DNA of 64,000 nucleotides from Crossiella sp. CA-258035 (GCF_030064675.1 NZ_CP116413.1:2264001-2328000), one strand, 5' to 3'; positions 7,551 to 16,598 are shown, counted from the first letter of the stretch. Numbers and translations are program-made. The notes: a model not told the origin generated them from the sequence alone.

Positions 7551-9277
7551 TCCGCTCGCTGCTGTCCGTCCTCGGCCCGGCGCACGCCGCCCCGCTGCGC
7601 CGGATGATCGGCGTGATGGCGCTGGCCGCGGTGTTGCAGGGCCTCGCGTTCGCGCTGCTGGTGCCGGTGCTGCGCGCCCTGCTCGGGCCGGACCCCGCCG
7701 AGGCCTGGCCCTGGCTGGGGGTCTTCGCCGCGGTCGCGCTGGCCCAGTCGCTGGCCGCCTACGCCGCCCAGGTGGCCGGGTACCGGGCCGGGTCCACGCT
7801 CTCCCGCGGCCTGCACCACCGGCTCGGCGACCACATCACCAGCCTGCCACTGGGTTTCTTCACCGGTGACCGCCTCGGCAAGCTCGGCCAGCTGACCAGC
7901 GGCGGCGTGATCAACGTGATGCAGGTGCCTGCCCACCTGCTGCGCCCGCTGATCGACGCCGTGCTCACCCCGGCCACCGTGGTCGCGCTGATGTACCTCT
8001 TCGACTGGCGGCTGGCGCTGGCCGCCACCTTGTCCGCACCGGTGCTCTACCTCGTCTACCAGTGGAGCGGCGCGCTGATCCAGCGCACCGACCGGGGCCG
8101 GGACCTGGTGATCGCCGAGGCCGGTGGCCGGGTGGTCGAGTTCGCCCAGACCCAGCCGGTGCTGCGCGCCTTCGGCCGCACCGTGCAGGGCTACCGGCTG
8201 CTGGACGAAGCCCTGGTGGCGCAACGGAACGCGGGCCGCCGCATGATCACCACCGGGGTGTGGGGCCTGGTCGGCTTCGGCCTGGTGGTGCAGGCGGCGT
8301 TCACCGTGCTGCTGGTGCTCGGCGTCAGCCTCGCCCTGGGCGGCAGCCTGGGGGTGCCGGAGCTGCTGGCGCTGCTGGTGCTGGCCGCCCGGTTCGTCGA
8401 GCCGCTGGCCATGGCCGCCGACCTGGGCGGCGCGATCCGCCTGGGGCGCAACGCCCTGCACCGGATGACCGAGCTGCTGGCCGCCCCGCTGCTGCCCGAG
8501 CCCGCCGCCCCGCGCAAGCCAGGTGACGCCTCCATCGAGCTGGTCGACGTGTCCTTCGGCTACGACAGCAGGCCGGTGCTGACCAACGTGTCGCTGCGGG
8601 TGCCGCCGCGCAGCATGACCGCGCTGGTCGGCCCGTCCGGTGCCGGCAAGACCACGGTCACCCGGCTGATCGCCCGCTTCTTCGACGTGGACTCCGGGTC
8701 GGTCCGGGTGGGCGGGGTGGATGTCCGCGAGATCGCCGGCGAGCAGCTGATGTCGTTGGTGTCACTGGTGTTCCAGGACGTCTACCTGTTCGAGGGCAGC
8801 ATCGAGGAGAACATCCGGGTGGGCAGGCCGGGCGCGAGCGAGGAGCAGGTGCGCGCCGCGGCCCGGCTGGCCAGGGTGGAGGAGATCGTCGAGCGGCTGC
8901 CCGGCGGCTGGTCCGCGCGCATCGGCGAGGGCGGGGTGACCCTCTCCGGCGGGGAACGCCAGCGGATCTCCATCGCCCGCGCCATCCTCAAGGACGCGCC
9001 GATCGTGCTGCTGGACGAGGCCACCGCCGCGCTGGACCCGGAGAACGAGTCCGCGGTGCAGGACGCGCTGACCGCGCTCACCGCGGACCGCACCCTGCTG
9101 GTCATCGCGCACCGGTTGCAGACCGTGGTGGCCGCGGACCGGATCGTGGTGCTGGAGGCGGGCCGGGTCGCCGAGTCGGGCACCCACGAGGAGCTGCTGA
9201 CCCGCGGCGGCCGGTACGCCGAGTTCTGGGCCGAGCGCAACCGCGCGCACGGCTGGCGGCTGCTCCCAACGCGTTAA
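7547..9277 (+). CDS. ABC transporter permease/ATP-binding protein, second half of pair
   Basis: 576-residue partner half transporter, translationally coupled to the preceding gene by an ATGA overlap. Seen: about six membrane helices in the first 320 residues, then Walker A GPSGAGKTT near residue 362, signature LSGGERQRIS near 465, Walker B IVLLDEATAALDPE and an H-loop IAHRLQ. Both halves keep consensus signature and catalytic glutamate residues, so both ATP sites should be active, unlike asymmetric exporters with one degenerate site. With the first half it is predicted to form a type IV heterodimer in the plasma membrane, by analogy with IrtAB/YbtPQ. An in-frame ATG at 7487 lies inside the first half and is not the start. 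Confidence 0.85.
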   Translation: MIRSLLSVLGPAHAAPLRRMIGVMALAAVLQGLAFALLVPVLRALLGPDPAEAWPWLGVFAAVALAQSLAAYAAQVAGYRAGSTLSRGLHHRLGDHITSLPLGFFTGDRLGKLGQLTSGGVINVMQVPAHLLRPLIDAVLTPATVVALMYLFDWRLALAATLSAPVLYLVYQWSGALIQRTDRGRDLVIAEAGGRVVEFAQTQPVLRAFGRTVQGYRLLDEALVAQRNAGRRMITTGVWGLVGFGLVVQAAFTVLLVLGVSLALGGSLGVPELLALLVLAARFVEPLAMAADLGGAIRLGRNALHRMTELLAAPLLPEPAAPRKPGDASIELVDVSFGYDSRPVLTNVSLRVPPRSMTALVGPSGAGKTTVTRLIARFFDVDSGSVRVGGVDVREIAGEQLMSLVSLVFQDVYLFEGSIEENIRVGRPGASEEQVRAAARLARVEEIVERLPGGWSARIGEGGVTLSGGERQRISIARAILKDAPIVLLDEATAALDPENESAVQDALTALTADRTLLVIAHRLQTVVAADRIVVLEAGRVAESGTHEELLTRGGRYAEFWAERNRAHGWRLLPTR

Positions 9278-9352
9278 CGTGGCCGCCAACGTTCGCACCC
9301 ACCGGCATACTGTTGGGCAGACACTTGTCGCCGCAACGGTGGAAAGGACCCG

Positions 9353-9562
9353 GTGCACACGTTCCTGGCGCGCTTCGTCGGCGGTCCCCTGGACGGCCGG
9401 TGGCAGACCTTCACCTCCGCCAGTCCAGCGGCACTGGCCACGGTGACGCACGTCCACCTGCACCAGGGACCCAAGATCGTGCACCACTACGACCTGCGGC
9501 ACAGCGAGGAACACGGCTGGGAGTACCACCTGCGCCAGGAGTCCGAGACCGAGGACTGCTAG
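9353..9562 (+). CDS. small protein of unknown function
   Basis: 69-residue soluble protein, not recognised. It begins MHTFLARFVGGPLDGRWQ, where the GGPLDGR turn is a motif found in many short uncharacterised actinobacterial and phage proteins, and it is rich in histidine (about eight), with an acidic tail ESETEDC ending in cysteine. GTG 9353 follows GGAAAGGA at good spacing, which supports expression. It sits 75 bases after the ABC pair and 62 bases before the four-gene paralogue set on the same strand. Nothing in the sequence assigns a role. Confidence 0.7.
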   Translation: MHTFLARFVGGPLDGRWQTFTSASPAALATVTHVHLHQGPKIVHHYDLRHSEEHGWEYHLRQESETEDC

Positions 9563-9624
9563 GGAGCCGTGACCACAAAGGACTACCAGCGCGGCTAGCA
9601 TGACCGGCGGATCTGGGGGTTCGC

Positions 9625-10110
9625 ATGGTTGAGGCTGTTCGGGAACGGGTGCGCGCGCAGGCGGCGGCGCAGTGGCGGGCGCCGGTGGGTGTGGTCTACA
9701 TCGCCAAGGTGCGGCCGGAGTACCGGGTCAAGGGGCGGCGGTCGGACGGAACCGTGGCTGGGCGGCGGTTGGTGCGGCGGTTCTTCTGGAACCTGGTGCG
9801 GTTCGCCGGCGTGCTGGTGCAGCTCGTGCTGGACGGGGACGGGGACATCGACCTGCGGCGGGGGACGGTGACCGCGCCGCCGGGGTCGCCCGCGATCGAG
9901 TTCGCGGATCTGGCCCGGCGGGCCCGGCGGGTGTGGGTGGCCTGGGGTGCTGGGCAGGTGCTGCTCGCGCAGGCGGACGGGCGGGTGTTGTGGTCGGGGC
10001 CCGCGCAGTTCGGGGCCAGGCAGTTCGCGGTGGTCTGGGCCGATGGCGGGCGGGTGGTGCTGCCGCCGAACCGGGCGGAGAAGGCCAGGGTCCGGCAGGA
10101 GTTCCGGTGA
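9625..10110 (+). CDS. hypothetical protein, first member of a four-gene paralogue set
   Basis: 161-residue protein of unknown function. It shares with the three following genes the order: a short YRVKGRRSDG segment, a hydrophobic stretch, then a segment of the type IEFADLARRARRVWVAW followed by a WADGGRVVLPP C-terminal motif. Here the hydrophobic stretch (FFWNLVRFAGVLVQLVL, residues 53-69) could be one membrane helix. ATG 9625 has GGGGG six bases upstream. The stop overlaps the next start (GTGA). Base composition is extremely G-rich on the coding strand, as in its neighbours. Likely a membrane-associated protein of a lineage-specific family. Confidence 0.75.
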   Translation: MVEAVRERVRAQAAAQWRAPVGVVYIAKVRPEYRVKGRRSDGTVAGRRLVRRFFWNLVRFAGVLVQLVLDGDGDIDLRRGTVTAPPGSPAIEFADLARRARRVWVAWGAGQVLLAQADGRVLWSGPAQFGARQFAVVWADGGRVVLPPNRAEKARVRQEFR

Positions 10111-10676
10111 CCGGGGACCGGCTCGCGCGTGAGGCGGCGGAATGGACCCTGCGGGAGTGGGGGCAGTCGGCGCGGGTGGTTCCGCTGGGGGACGTGCGGT
10201 TCCGGTACCACGTGCGCGGGCGGCGGGTGGACGGTTCGCGGCGCAACACCGGCGGGTCGAGTTCCAGCAGCGCCGATGAGTGGGTGAGCGCGCCGCTGGA
10301 GCAGGCTGACGGGTGCGCGGGGATGCTGGTCGCGCTGGTGGTGTCGGCGGTGCTGTGGGTGCTGCTGCTGGGGGCTCGGGCGGTGTGGGTGGTGCTGCGG
10401 CTGGGCAGCCGGCGGCTGCGGCGGCGCACCGCGACCGTGGTGGGCGGGCCGAGGCAGCTCGGGGTGCGGTTCGCGGACGCGGCCAACCAGCGTGCGGATG
10501 TGTGGCTGGCCTGGTCGGGGGAGCGGATGGCGCTGCTGCACGTGCGGCCGAAGTGGTGCGAGCCGTTGTGGGACGGCGAGCTGCCGCGGGTTGAGCGGAG
10601 CCTGCTGCGCTGGCCGGACGGGTCCAGGGTGCGGTTGCCGAAGGGGACCTTGGGGGCGGCCAACCTTTCCGGCTGA
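10107..10676 (+). CDS. hypothetical membrane protein, paralogue 2
   Basis: 189-residue paralogue coupled to the previous gene by a GTGA overlap. It begins VTGDRLAREAAEWTLREWGQ and has the family YHVRGRRVDGS segment near residue 35, a serine-rich patch, a hydrophobic helix of about 22 residues (MLVALVVSAVLWVLLLGARA, near 73-92), then RFADAANQRADVWLAWSGERMALL, CEPLWDGELPRVERSLL and a WPDGSRVRLPKG end. The layout suggests a small N-terminal domain, a single membrane anchor and a C-terminal beta-rich domain of about 90 residues. Function unknown. Confidence 0.75.
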   Translation: MTGDRLAREAAEWTLREWGQSARVVPLGDVRFRYHVRGRRVDGSRRNTGGSSSSSADEWVSAPLEQADGCAGMLVALVVSAVLWVLLLGARAVWVVLRLGSRRLRRRTATVVGGPRQLGVRFADAANQRADVWLAWSGERMALLHVRPKWCEPLWDGELPRVERSLLRWPDGSRVRLPKGTLGAANLSG

Positions 10677-10707
10677 ACCGGTGTCATCCCGGGTGGGAGG
10701 GGCTGGG

Positions 10708-11025
10708 GTGACCGAGCGGTTGGTGCGGGAGTGGGCGCTGGGCTGGTGTGAGCCGGTGCGGGTGGTCGAGGTGACCGGGGTGGCGTGCCGGTGGCGGGCG
10801 GGGCCGGGCACGGCGGTGGCGCGGTTCGTGGCGGCGGTGCACGGGCCGGGGGAGCGCTGGCTGGTGTGGTCGGCGAACCGGATGGCGGTGTTGCTGGTCG
10901 GCCGGGACTGGGTGGAACGGCGCTGGTCGGGGGCGGTGCCGGTGTGGCGGGGCGATGGGTTGCTGGTGTGGCCGGACGGGGCGGAGGTCCGGTTGCCGAA
11001 GGGGCTGGGGGAGCTCGATGGCTGA
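10708..11025 (+). CDS. hypothetical protein, paralogue 3 (short form)
   Basis: 105-residue shortened paralogue without the membrane helix. It keeps the family opening (TERLVREWALGWCEPVRVVEV), the VARFVAAVHGPGERWLVWSANRMAVLL segment and the WPDGAEVRLPKG ending. GTG 10708 has GGGAGGGG about 6-8 bases upstream; a GTG at 10681 is in frame but lacks a site. The loss of the hydrophobic segment suggests either a soluble form or an internally deleted duplicate. The end overlaps the next start by 8 bases. Confidence 0.7.
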   Translation: MTERLVREWALGWCEPVRVVEVTGVACRWRAGPGTAVARFVAAVHGPGERWLVWSANRMAVLLVGRDWVERRWSGAVPVWRGDGLLVWPDGAEVRLPKGLGELDG

Positions 11026-11542
11026 GTGGCAGGTGCGGAAGTGGGCGGAGGGCGAGTGGGGGGAGCGGGTGTCGGTCGCGCCGCTGGGCGGGCTGAAGCT
11101 CCGCTACCGGGTGCGCGGGCGGCGGCTGGACGGGTCGGCCCGGTGGTCCCGCGAGGGCACCCCTGACCTGCCCGCCGAGCCGGACGACCTGCTGCTGGCG
11201 CTGAGCTGGTACGCGGTGTTCTTCTGGTTCGCGGAGCTGCTGCTGCTGGCGCTGGGCTGGCTGGGCAGGCTGTTGCTGCTCCGGCTCGGCCGGGGCCGGG
11301 TGCTGACCGTGCTGGCCAGGCCAGGCACGCACGCGGTGCGCTTCGCCGACGCGGCACGCCCGCCGGAGGGGGTGTGGGCGGTGTGGTCCGCGCGGCGGAT
11401 GGCGCTGGTGCGGTGCGGGCCGGAGACCTGCGAGCCGCTGTGGCAGGGCAGCGGTGAGGCGGCGCCCCGGCTGGAGCGGAACGCGCTGTGCTGGGCGGAC
11501 GGGTCGCGGCTGCGCGCGCCGCACCGGGTGTTCCACGACTGA
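11018..11542 (+). CDS. hypothetical membrane protein, paralogue 4
   Basis: 174-residue paralogue overlapping the previous gene by 8 bases. It has the same order as paralogue 2: AEWQVRKWAEGEWGERVSVAPLG opening, LRYRVRGRRLDGS segment near 29-39, a hydrophobic region of about 35 residues (ALSWYAVFFWFAELLLLALG onward), then VRFADAARPPEGVWAVWSARRMALV, CEPLWQGSGEAAPRLERNALC and a WADGSRLRAPH end. With paralogue 2 it keeps a cysteine in the CEPLW motif, which paralogues 1 and 3 lack. The four genes overlap or lie within about 30 bases and are probably one transcript. Function unknown. Confidence 0.75.
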   Translation: MAEWQVRKWAEGEWGERVSVAPLGGLKLRYRVRGRRLDGSARWSREGTPDLPAEPDDLLLALSWYAVFFWFAELLLLALGWLGRLLLLRLGRGRVLTVLARPGTHAVRFADAARPPEGVWAVWSARRMALVRCGPETCEPLWQGSGEAAPRLERNALCWADGSRLRAPHRVFHD

Positions 11543-11635
11543 GCAGCTGGGCGCCCACCTGGGCCCCGTTGGCGGACACCGGGGCAGGGACCACTTCCCT
11601 TAGGCTGCTGCCCGATGCAGAACAGGGAGGTTCGC

Positions 11636-12601
11636 ATGTCCGGCAAGCCGTTCGCCTCTTCCGCCGATCTGGCGGCCAAGGAGCAGACCCTGGAAGTGCT
11701 CGGTGATGGCGTGTACGCGCTGACCGCGGCCGGGGATCCCAACGTGGGGGCGATCGAGGGCGAGGACTTCCTGGTCTGCTTCGAGGCCATGGCCACGCCG
11801 GTGGCGGCACGGGGCTGGCTGGACCGGCTGCGCGAGCACACCGGCAAACCCGTGCGGTACCTGGTGCTCAGCCACTACCACGCGGTGCGGGTGCTCGGCG
11901 CGAGCGCCTTCGACGCGCAGGTGATCGTGGCGCACGAGCACACCAGGGCGCTGATCGCCGAGCGCGGGGAGGCGGACTGGGCCTCGGAGTTCGCCAGGAT
12001 GCCCAGGCTGTTCACCGAGCCCGAGTCGATCCCCGGCCTGACCTGGCCCACGCTCACCTTCTCCGACCGGCTGACCATCCCGCTCGGCGGCGACCGCGGC
12101 GACCTGGAGCTGCGCTACTGCGGCCGGGGGCACACCGAAGGCGACCTGGTGGCCTGGCTGCCCCGGCAGCGGATCCTCTTCGCCGGGGACCTGGTGGAGT
12201 CGCAGGCCGCGCTCTACACCGGCGACGCCTACCACCGGGACTGGTCATCGTCCACTTTGGACACTGTGGCCGCGTTGCGGGCCGAGGTGCTGGTAGGCGG
12301 GCGGGGCGCGGTGGCCAGGGGACGGGACGCGGTGGACGCGGCGATCGCGCAGACCCGGCACTTCCTGCAGGTGTTGCAGGCCCAGGTGGCCGCGGTGCAC
12401 GTGCGGCACGGCAGCCTCAAGGAGGCATTCGACGGGGCGCACGCCGCGCTGGCGCCGCGCTACGGCGGCTGGTCGATCTTCGAGCACTGCCTGCCGTTCA
12501 ACGTGGCCAGGCTGTGGGACGAGCTCTCCGGGGTGGACCGGCCGGTGATCTGGACCGCCGAGCGGGACAAAGAAGTCTGGGCCCAGCTCCAGGGAAGGTA
12601 A
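11636..12601 (+). CDS. MBL-fold metallo-hydrolase with altered metal motif
   Basis: 321-residue metallo-beta-lactamase-fold protein. Seen: the first metal motif reads [12 protein letters not shown] (from about residue 78) where the family norm is HxHxDH, so the aspartate and third histidine are replaced by V and R; a later GRGHTEGD histidine (about 167), a FAGDLVE aspartate (about 186) and a C-terminal histidine-containing segment are retained. A single-metal or altered active site is therefore likely. The same [12 protein letters not shown] wording probably defines a subfamily rather than decay. ATG 11636 follows GGGAGG; an in-frame ATG at 11615 is less well placed. The 3' end forms a shared terminator with ald. 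Confidence 0.8.
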   Translation: MSGKPFASSADLAAKEQTLEVLGDGVYALTAAGDPNVGAIEGEDFLVCFEAMATPVAARGWLDRLREHTGKPVRYLVLSHYHAVRVLGASAFDAQVIVAHEHTRALIAERGEADWASEFARMPRLFTEPESIPGLTWPTLTFSDRLTIPLGGDRGDLELRYCGRGHTEGDLVAWLPRQRILFAGDLVESQAALYTGDAYHRDWSSSTLDTVAALRAEVLVGGRGAVARGRDAVDAAIAQTRHFLQVLQAQVAAVHVRHGSLKEAFDGAHAALAPRYGGWSIFEHCLPFNVARLWDELSGVDRPVIWTAERDKEVWAQLQGR

Positions 12602-12615
12602 GGAGCTGGGCCCAG
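12577..12615. terminator. bidirectional hairpin between MBL gene and ald
   Basis: Perfect 14-bp inverted repeat (12577-12590 with 12602-12615, CTGGGCCCAGCTCC and complement) with an 11-base loop, spanning the stop of the plus-strand MBL gene and lying 17 bases beyond the ald stop. No T-run, as is usual for high-GC actinobacterial terminators. Confidence 0.7.
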
Positions 12616-12632
12616 CAAGCCGAGCTGAGTGG

Positions 12633-13751
12633 TCAGCTGGCCAGAACGTCGGCGACGGCGGTCAGCGGCAGGTCGTGCGCTTCGGCGACACCGGCGTTGG
12701 TCAGGAGGCCGTCGTGGGTGTTCAGGCCAAGGGCGAGCGAGTTGTCCTCGCTCAGCGCGCGCTGCCAGCCCTTGTTGGCCAGCGCGATCGCGTACGGCAG
12801 GGTCACGTTGGTCAGCGCGAAGGTCGAGGTCCTCGGCACCGCGCCCGGCATGTTCGCCACGCAGTAGAACTGGGTGTCGTGCACCGGGAAGGTCGGCTCG
12901 GCGTGCGTGGTCGGCCGGGAGTCCTCGAAGCAGCCGCCCTGGTCGATGGCGATGTCCACCAGCACCGCGCCCGGCTTCATCCGCTTCACCAGGTCGTTGC
13001 TGATCAGCTTGGGCGCCTTGGCGCCGGGCACCAGCACCGCGCCGATGACCAGGTCGGCGTCCAGCACCGCGCGCTCGACCTCGTAGGCGTTGGACACCAC
13101 AGTGGTCAGGCGGCCCTGGTAGTAGGAGTCGGCCGCGCGCAGCTTGTCCACCGACAGGTCGAGCACGGTGACGTCGGCGCCCATGCCGACCGCGATCGCG
13201 ATCGAGTTCATGCCGGAGACGCCCGCGCCCAGCACGGTGACCTTGGCCGGGTGCACGCCGGGCACGCCGCCCAGCAGCACGCCGCGGCCGCCGCGGGACT
13301 TCATCAGGGTCTCGCCGCCGACCTGGGTGGCCAGGCGACCGGCGACCTCGGACATCGGGGCGAGCAGCGGCAGCGCGCCGTTGGGCAGCTGCACGGTCTC
13401 GTAGGCGACACCGGTGACCTTGCGCTCCAGCAGCGCGTCGGTGCAGGCGCGGTCGGCGGCCAGGTGCAGGTAGGTGAACAGCACCTGCCCCGGGCGCATC
13501 CGGTGGTACTCCTCGGCGACGGGCTCCTTGACCTTGAGCACCATGTCCGCGGTGCCCCACACCTCGTCCGCGGTGGGCAGCACCTTGGCGCCCGCCGCGA
13601 CGTACTCCGCGTCCGCGATGGCCGAACCGGCGCCCGCGTCGTGCTCGATGAAGACCTCATGGCCATGACGGACCAGCTCGAGCACACCGGCCGGGGTGAT
13701 CGCGACTCGGTACTCGTGGTTCTTCACTTCGCGGGGAACGCCGATCCTCAT
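12633..13751 (-). CDS. ald: alanine dehydrogenase
   Basis: 372-residue NAD-dependent enzyme for reversible oxidative deamination of L-alanine to pyruvate and ammonia, cytoplasmic and usually hexameric. Seen: the family N-terminus [20 protein letters not shown] with substrate-binding arginine, the FTYLHLAAD histidine region near 95, and the NAD motif [18 protein letters not shown] near 175-192 followed by an acidic residue at the end of the next strand. Length matches the family exactly. The ATG at 13751 has GAGGAG upstream. It lies downstream of the PaiB-like gene on the same strand with a 91-base gap, so it probably has its own promoter, as expected for a gene induced by alanine or low oxygen. 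Confidence 0.95.
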   Translation of the reverse strand: MRIGVPREVKNHEYRVAITPAGVLELVRHGHEVFIEHDAGAGSAIADAEYVAAGAKVLPTADEVWGTADMVLKVKEPVAEEYHRMRPGQVLFTYLHLAADRACTDALLERKVTGVAYETVQLPNGALPLLAPMSEVAGRLATQVGGETLMKSRGGRGVLLGGVPGVHPAKVTVLGAGVSGMNSIAIAVGMGADVTVLDLSVDKLRAADSYYQGRLTTVVSNAYEVERAVLDADLVIGAVLVPGAKAPKLISNDLVKRMKPGAVLVDIAIDQGGCFEDSRPTTHAEPTFPVHDTQFYCVANMPGAVPRTSTFALTNVTLPYAIALANKGWQRALSEDNSLALGLNTHDGLLTNAGVAEAHDLPLTAVADVLAS

Positions 13752-13842
13752 GGCAAGACTCCTCGTGGGTGACTGCGGCTAAACCCATGGTCAGACCGCC
13801 CCGTGGCGTGAGTCATTGGCATCCGTGGACAACATTCCATGA

Positions 13843-14559
13843 TCACTTGGTGCTGATCGGACAATCGTCACCCGCACGGAGCAGACGGTCCACCACGGCG
13901 GCGTCCCCGGCCCCGGCACGCTGGGTAAATCTTGCCGCGATCCGTTCCCGCTGTTCGAGTGGCTTGTTGCCGCCGAACTTGAACTTCGCCCGCACCCCGG
14001 TGACGGTCAGCTCCAGGCCCCGGATGCCCGGCAGCAGCCGCCGGTCCGGGTCCTCGGTGGCCGAGACCGGCGTGCGCCCGCCGTCCGGCTCGAAGTGTGC
14101 GAGCTGCCTGCGCAGGATGGCCGCCTTGCCCGCCGGGTCGTCCTCGATCCGCACATCGCACTCCAGCTGCACGGTGGCGTAGTAGGAGGTCGGCACGCCG
14201 AGGGCCGGGTCCGCGCCGGGGGCGGCGGCGTTCCACTCCGCGGGCACGTAGGTGACCTCGCCGGTGACCACCAGCAGGCAGCGCGGGTGCTCGGTGAGCG
14301 CGGCCCAGACCGGGTTGGGGCGGGCCAGGTGCAGCCACACCGTGCCGGGCTCGGCGAAGGCGAAGTGGGTGGGCACGACCACCGGCAGGTCCCGGCCGCG
14401 GCCGGGCGCGACGAGCTCGCCGAAGTCGTGCCGGGTCAGCAGGTCCCGCCAGTCCTCGTCGGAGCGGGCGGTGTCCCAGGGATGGATCAGCACCAGGCCA
14501 GCGTGCGCTGTGCCCAGGTGGCACAACAGGTCCACTCTGTCGCCCGTTCGGATGGCCAT
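13843..14559 (-). CDS. FMN-binding negative transcriptional regulator, PaiB-like
   Basis: 238-residue protein of the PaiB/FMN-binding split-barrel family. Seen: LVLIHPW, DLPVVVPTHFAF and the well-conserved VWLHLARPNPVWAAL near residue 80, a LLVVTGEVTYVPAEWN strand pair, and TSYYATVQLECDVRIEDD matching the family core that binds flavin. The C-terminal third carries IRGLELTVTGVRAKFKFGGNK, the part that in relatives determines dimer contacts (KFKxxQNK in typical PaiB). ATG 14559 has GGTGAG about 8 bases before it. Regulatory function is known for Bacillus PaiB only; here an FMN-dependent role is inferred. It is divergent from the TAP-like peptidase gene 100 bases away. Confidence 0.8.
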   Translation of the reverse strand: MAIRTGDRVDLLCHLGTAHAGLVLIHPWDTARSDEDWRDLLTRHDFGELVAPGRGRDLPVVVPTHFAFAEPGTVWLHLARPNPVWAALTEHPRCLLVVTGEVTYVPAEWNAAAPGADPALGVPTSYYATVQLECDVRIEDDPAGKAAILRRQLAHFEPDGGRTPVSATEDPDRRLLPGIRGLELTVTGVRAKFKFGGNKPLEQRERIAARFTQRAGAGDAAVVDRLLRAGDDCPISTK

Positions 14560-14661
14560 TCCGGGCTCACCCGGTGGAGTTGTGCGACTCCTGTGCGGAT
14601 GTGATGAGAGCCCCCGCCGAGCCCTTGCCCGCGGGCCGGCAGGGTCCCGAGACTGTCCGAT

Positions 14662-16098
14662 ATGGACAGACGCTTCCCGGTCATCGTGTTGCTGGCGCTG
14701 GCCTGCGTGGCCTGCGCCACACCGCAGCCGGTCGCCGCGGGCGGCCTGGCCTGGGGCGACTGCGCGCCGTTCGCGGGGGACGCCGAGCGCAGGGCCGCCT
14801 TCGACCGCCGCTCGCTGGACTGCGCCGCGCTGGCGGTCCCGCTGGACCACGACAAGCCGGACGGCCGCAAGCTCAAGATCGGCCTGCTCCGCCAGCGCGC
14901 CACCGACCCGGCCCGGCGGATCGGCTCGCTGGTGTTCAACTTCGGCGGACCCGGCGCCTCCGGCATGGCCGAGGTGGCCGAACTGGGCGGCAGGCTGGCC
15001 AAGCGGGACGCCGAGGTCGCGGCCCGGTTCGACCTGGTCGGCTTCGACCCCAGGGGCGTCGGCGCCTCCGAGCCCGCGCTGCGCTGCCTGACCGGCCCGG
15101 AACAGGACGCCCGGCGCGCGGAGCCCGTCGACTCGTCCACCCCGGAGGGCGTGGCCGAGCAGGAGGCCAGGAACAAGGAGCTCGCGGACAGGTGCGCCGA
15201 ACGCACCGGCCGGGACGAGCTGGCCCACCTGGGCACCAGGGACGTGGTGCGCGACCTGGACCTGCTGCGCGCCGCCCTCGGCGAGGAGAAGCTGACCTAC
15301 GTCGGCTACTCCTACGGCACCAAGATCGGCACCGGCTACGCCGAGACCTTCCCGGCCAGGGTGCGCGCGCTGGTCCTGGACGGCGCGGACGACTTCGGCC
15401 TGACCGGCAAGCACGCCGAGCAGGGCGACGGCTTCGCGGAGAGCTTCCTCAGCTACGCCAAGGACTGCGCCGGACGGGCGGCCTGCCCGGTCGGCGACGA
15501 CCCGGCCGGGGCCAGACAGCGCCTGGACGCCCTGATCGAACCGCTGGGCAAGCGCCCACTGCCGGTCGGCGACCGGAAGCTGTCCGCCGAGGACGTCTCC
15601 GATGCCGTCGACCACCTGCTGTACCACTCGGAGAGCTGGCCGCGGCTGACCGAGGCCATCGAGGGCCTCAAGGCGGGCGACGGCACCGAGATGCTCGCCG
15701 TGGCCGACGAGTACCACGGCCGCCGCGCTGACGGCAGCTACGACGGCAACCAGAACGCGCTCACCGCGGTCAACTGCATGGACGCGCCGCCGGTCAAGGA
15801 CAGGAGCAAGGTGGAGGTGCTGGACGTGTGCGCGTTCTGGGCCGCGCCGAACACCATGGAACCGCACCGCCCCAAGGCCGACGGCGCGCCCACCGCCGTG
15901 GTGGTTTCCACCACCGGCGACCCGGCCACCCCGCACGACTGGGGCATCGCGCTGGCCGAGGCGCTCAAGGCCCGCCTGGTCACCTTCGAGGGCGACCAGC
16001 ACACCGTCTACCTGGAGGGCAAAACCTGCGTCGATCGGCCGGTGACCAGGTACCTGGTCGATGGCACACTGCCGCCGGAAGGCCTGCGCTGCAAGTAA
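14662..16098 (+). CDS. secreted alpha/beta hydrolase, tripeptidyl-aminopeptidase (TAP) type
   Basis: 478-residue exported hydrolase of the Streptomyces Tap/SlpD family, releasing short peptides from protein N-termini outside the cell. Seen: an N-terminal export signal (MDRRFPVIVLLALACVAC) with a weak lipobox, the oxyanion FNFGGPGASG near residue 94, RFDLVGFDPRGVGASEP, the nucleophile elbow GYSYG near 215, VLDGADDF, and a C-terminal TAP-like domain with the acid near TTGDPATP and histidine in FEGDQHTVYL. The triad is complete, unlike the related protein at 25471-27033. A 15-bp palindrome, TGTCCGATATGGACA, spans the start codon (14654-14668). Confidence 0.87.
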   Translation: MDRRFPVIVLLALACVACATPQPVAAGGLAWGDCAPFAGDAERRAAFDRRSLDCAALAVPLDHDKPDGRKLKIGLLRQRATDPARRIGSLVFNFGGPGASGMAEVAELGGRLAKRDAEVAARFDLVGFDPRGVGASEPALRCLTGPEQDARRAEPVDSSTPEGVAEQEARNKELADRCAERTGRDELAHLGTRDVVRDLDLLRAALGEEKLTYVGYSYGTKIGTGYAETFPARVRALVLDGADDFGLTGKHAEQGDGFAESFLSYAKDCAGRAACPVGDDPAGARQRLDALIEPLGKRPLPVGDRKLSAEDVSDAVDHLLYHSESWPRLTEAIEGLKAGDGTEMLAVADEYHGRRADGSYDGNQNALTAVNCMDAPPVKDRSKVEVLDVCAFWAAPNTMEPHRPKADGAPTAVVVSTTGDPATPHDWGIALAEALKARLVTFEGDQHTVYLEGKTCVDRPVTRYLVDGTLPPEGLRCK

Positions 16099-16139
16099 AC
16101 CGGTTGCCGGGACACCGGCTGATGGAGAGAGTCGGAGAC

Positions 16140-16598
16140 ATGATCGGGCTGACCGCGCTGAGCACCCGGGACTGGGCACGGTGGCGGGACCTGCGCCTGG
16201 CCGCGCTGGCCGAAGCGCCGGCCGCGTTCGGCACCAAGCTGGCCGACTGGGCAGACGCGCCGGCCGAACGCTGGCGGGACCGGTTGGCCGAGGCCGACCT
16301 GAACCTGGTGGCCGTGCTGGCCGGCCGGGACGCCGGGATGGTCAGCGCGACCCGGACCGGACAGGCGACGGTCAAGCTGCGCTCGATGTGGGTCGCGCCG
16401 TTCGCCAGGGGGCGCGGGGTCGGCGACGAGCTGATCCGGGTCGCGCTGCACTGGGCCGAGCAGCGCGGTGCGACCAGGGCGACGCTGAACGTCATGGCGG
16501 ACAACACGAGCGCGGCCGCGCTGTACCGGCGGCACGGGTTCGCCGACGACCGGCTGGTGGACAAGGGCGGCTGGGTGGAGCTGGTGATGGTCAGGTGA
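16140..16598 (+). CDS. GNAT family N-acetyltransferase
   Basis: 152-residue acetyl-CoA-dependent acyltransferase. Seen: a WARWRDLRLAALAEAPAAFG opening typical of a large GNAT subfamily, the central strand VKLRSMWVAPFARGRGVGDELI with the acetyl-CoA pyrophosphate-binding RGRGVG loop near residues 88-93, and the C-terminal LNVMADNTSAAALYRRHGF signature. The acceptor substrate cannot be predicted. ATG 16140 has GGAG four bases upstream; an in-frame ATG at 16122 is an alternative. The last 8 bases overlap the end of the convergent kinase-like gene, leaving no room for a terminator between them. Confidence 0.87.
   Translation: MIGLTALSTRDWARWRDLRLAALAEAPAAFGTKLADWADAPAERWRDRLAEADLNLVAVLAGRDAGMVSATRTGQATVKLRSMWVAPFARGRGVGDELIRVALHWAEQRGATRATLNVMADNTSAAALYRRHGFADDRLVDKGGWVELVMVR

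Noticed and set aside
4824-9277. Complete siderophore or antibiotic biosynthetic cluster
   Set aside because: Only a type II thioesterase, exporter, regulator and ABC pair are present; no NRPS, PKS or tailoring genes.
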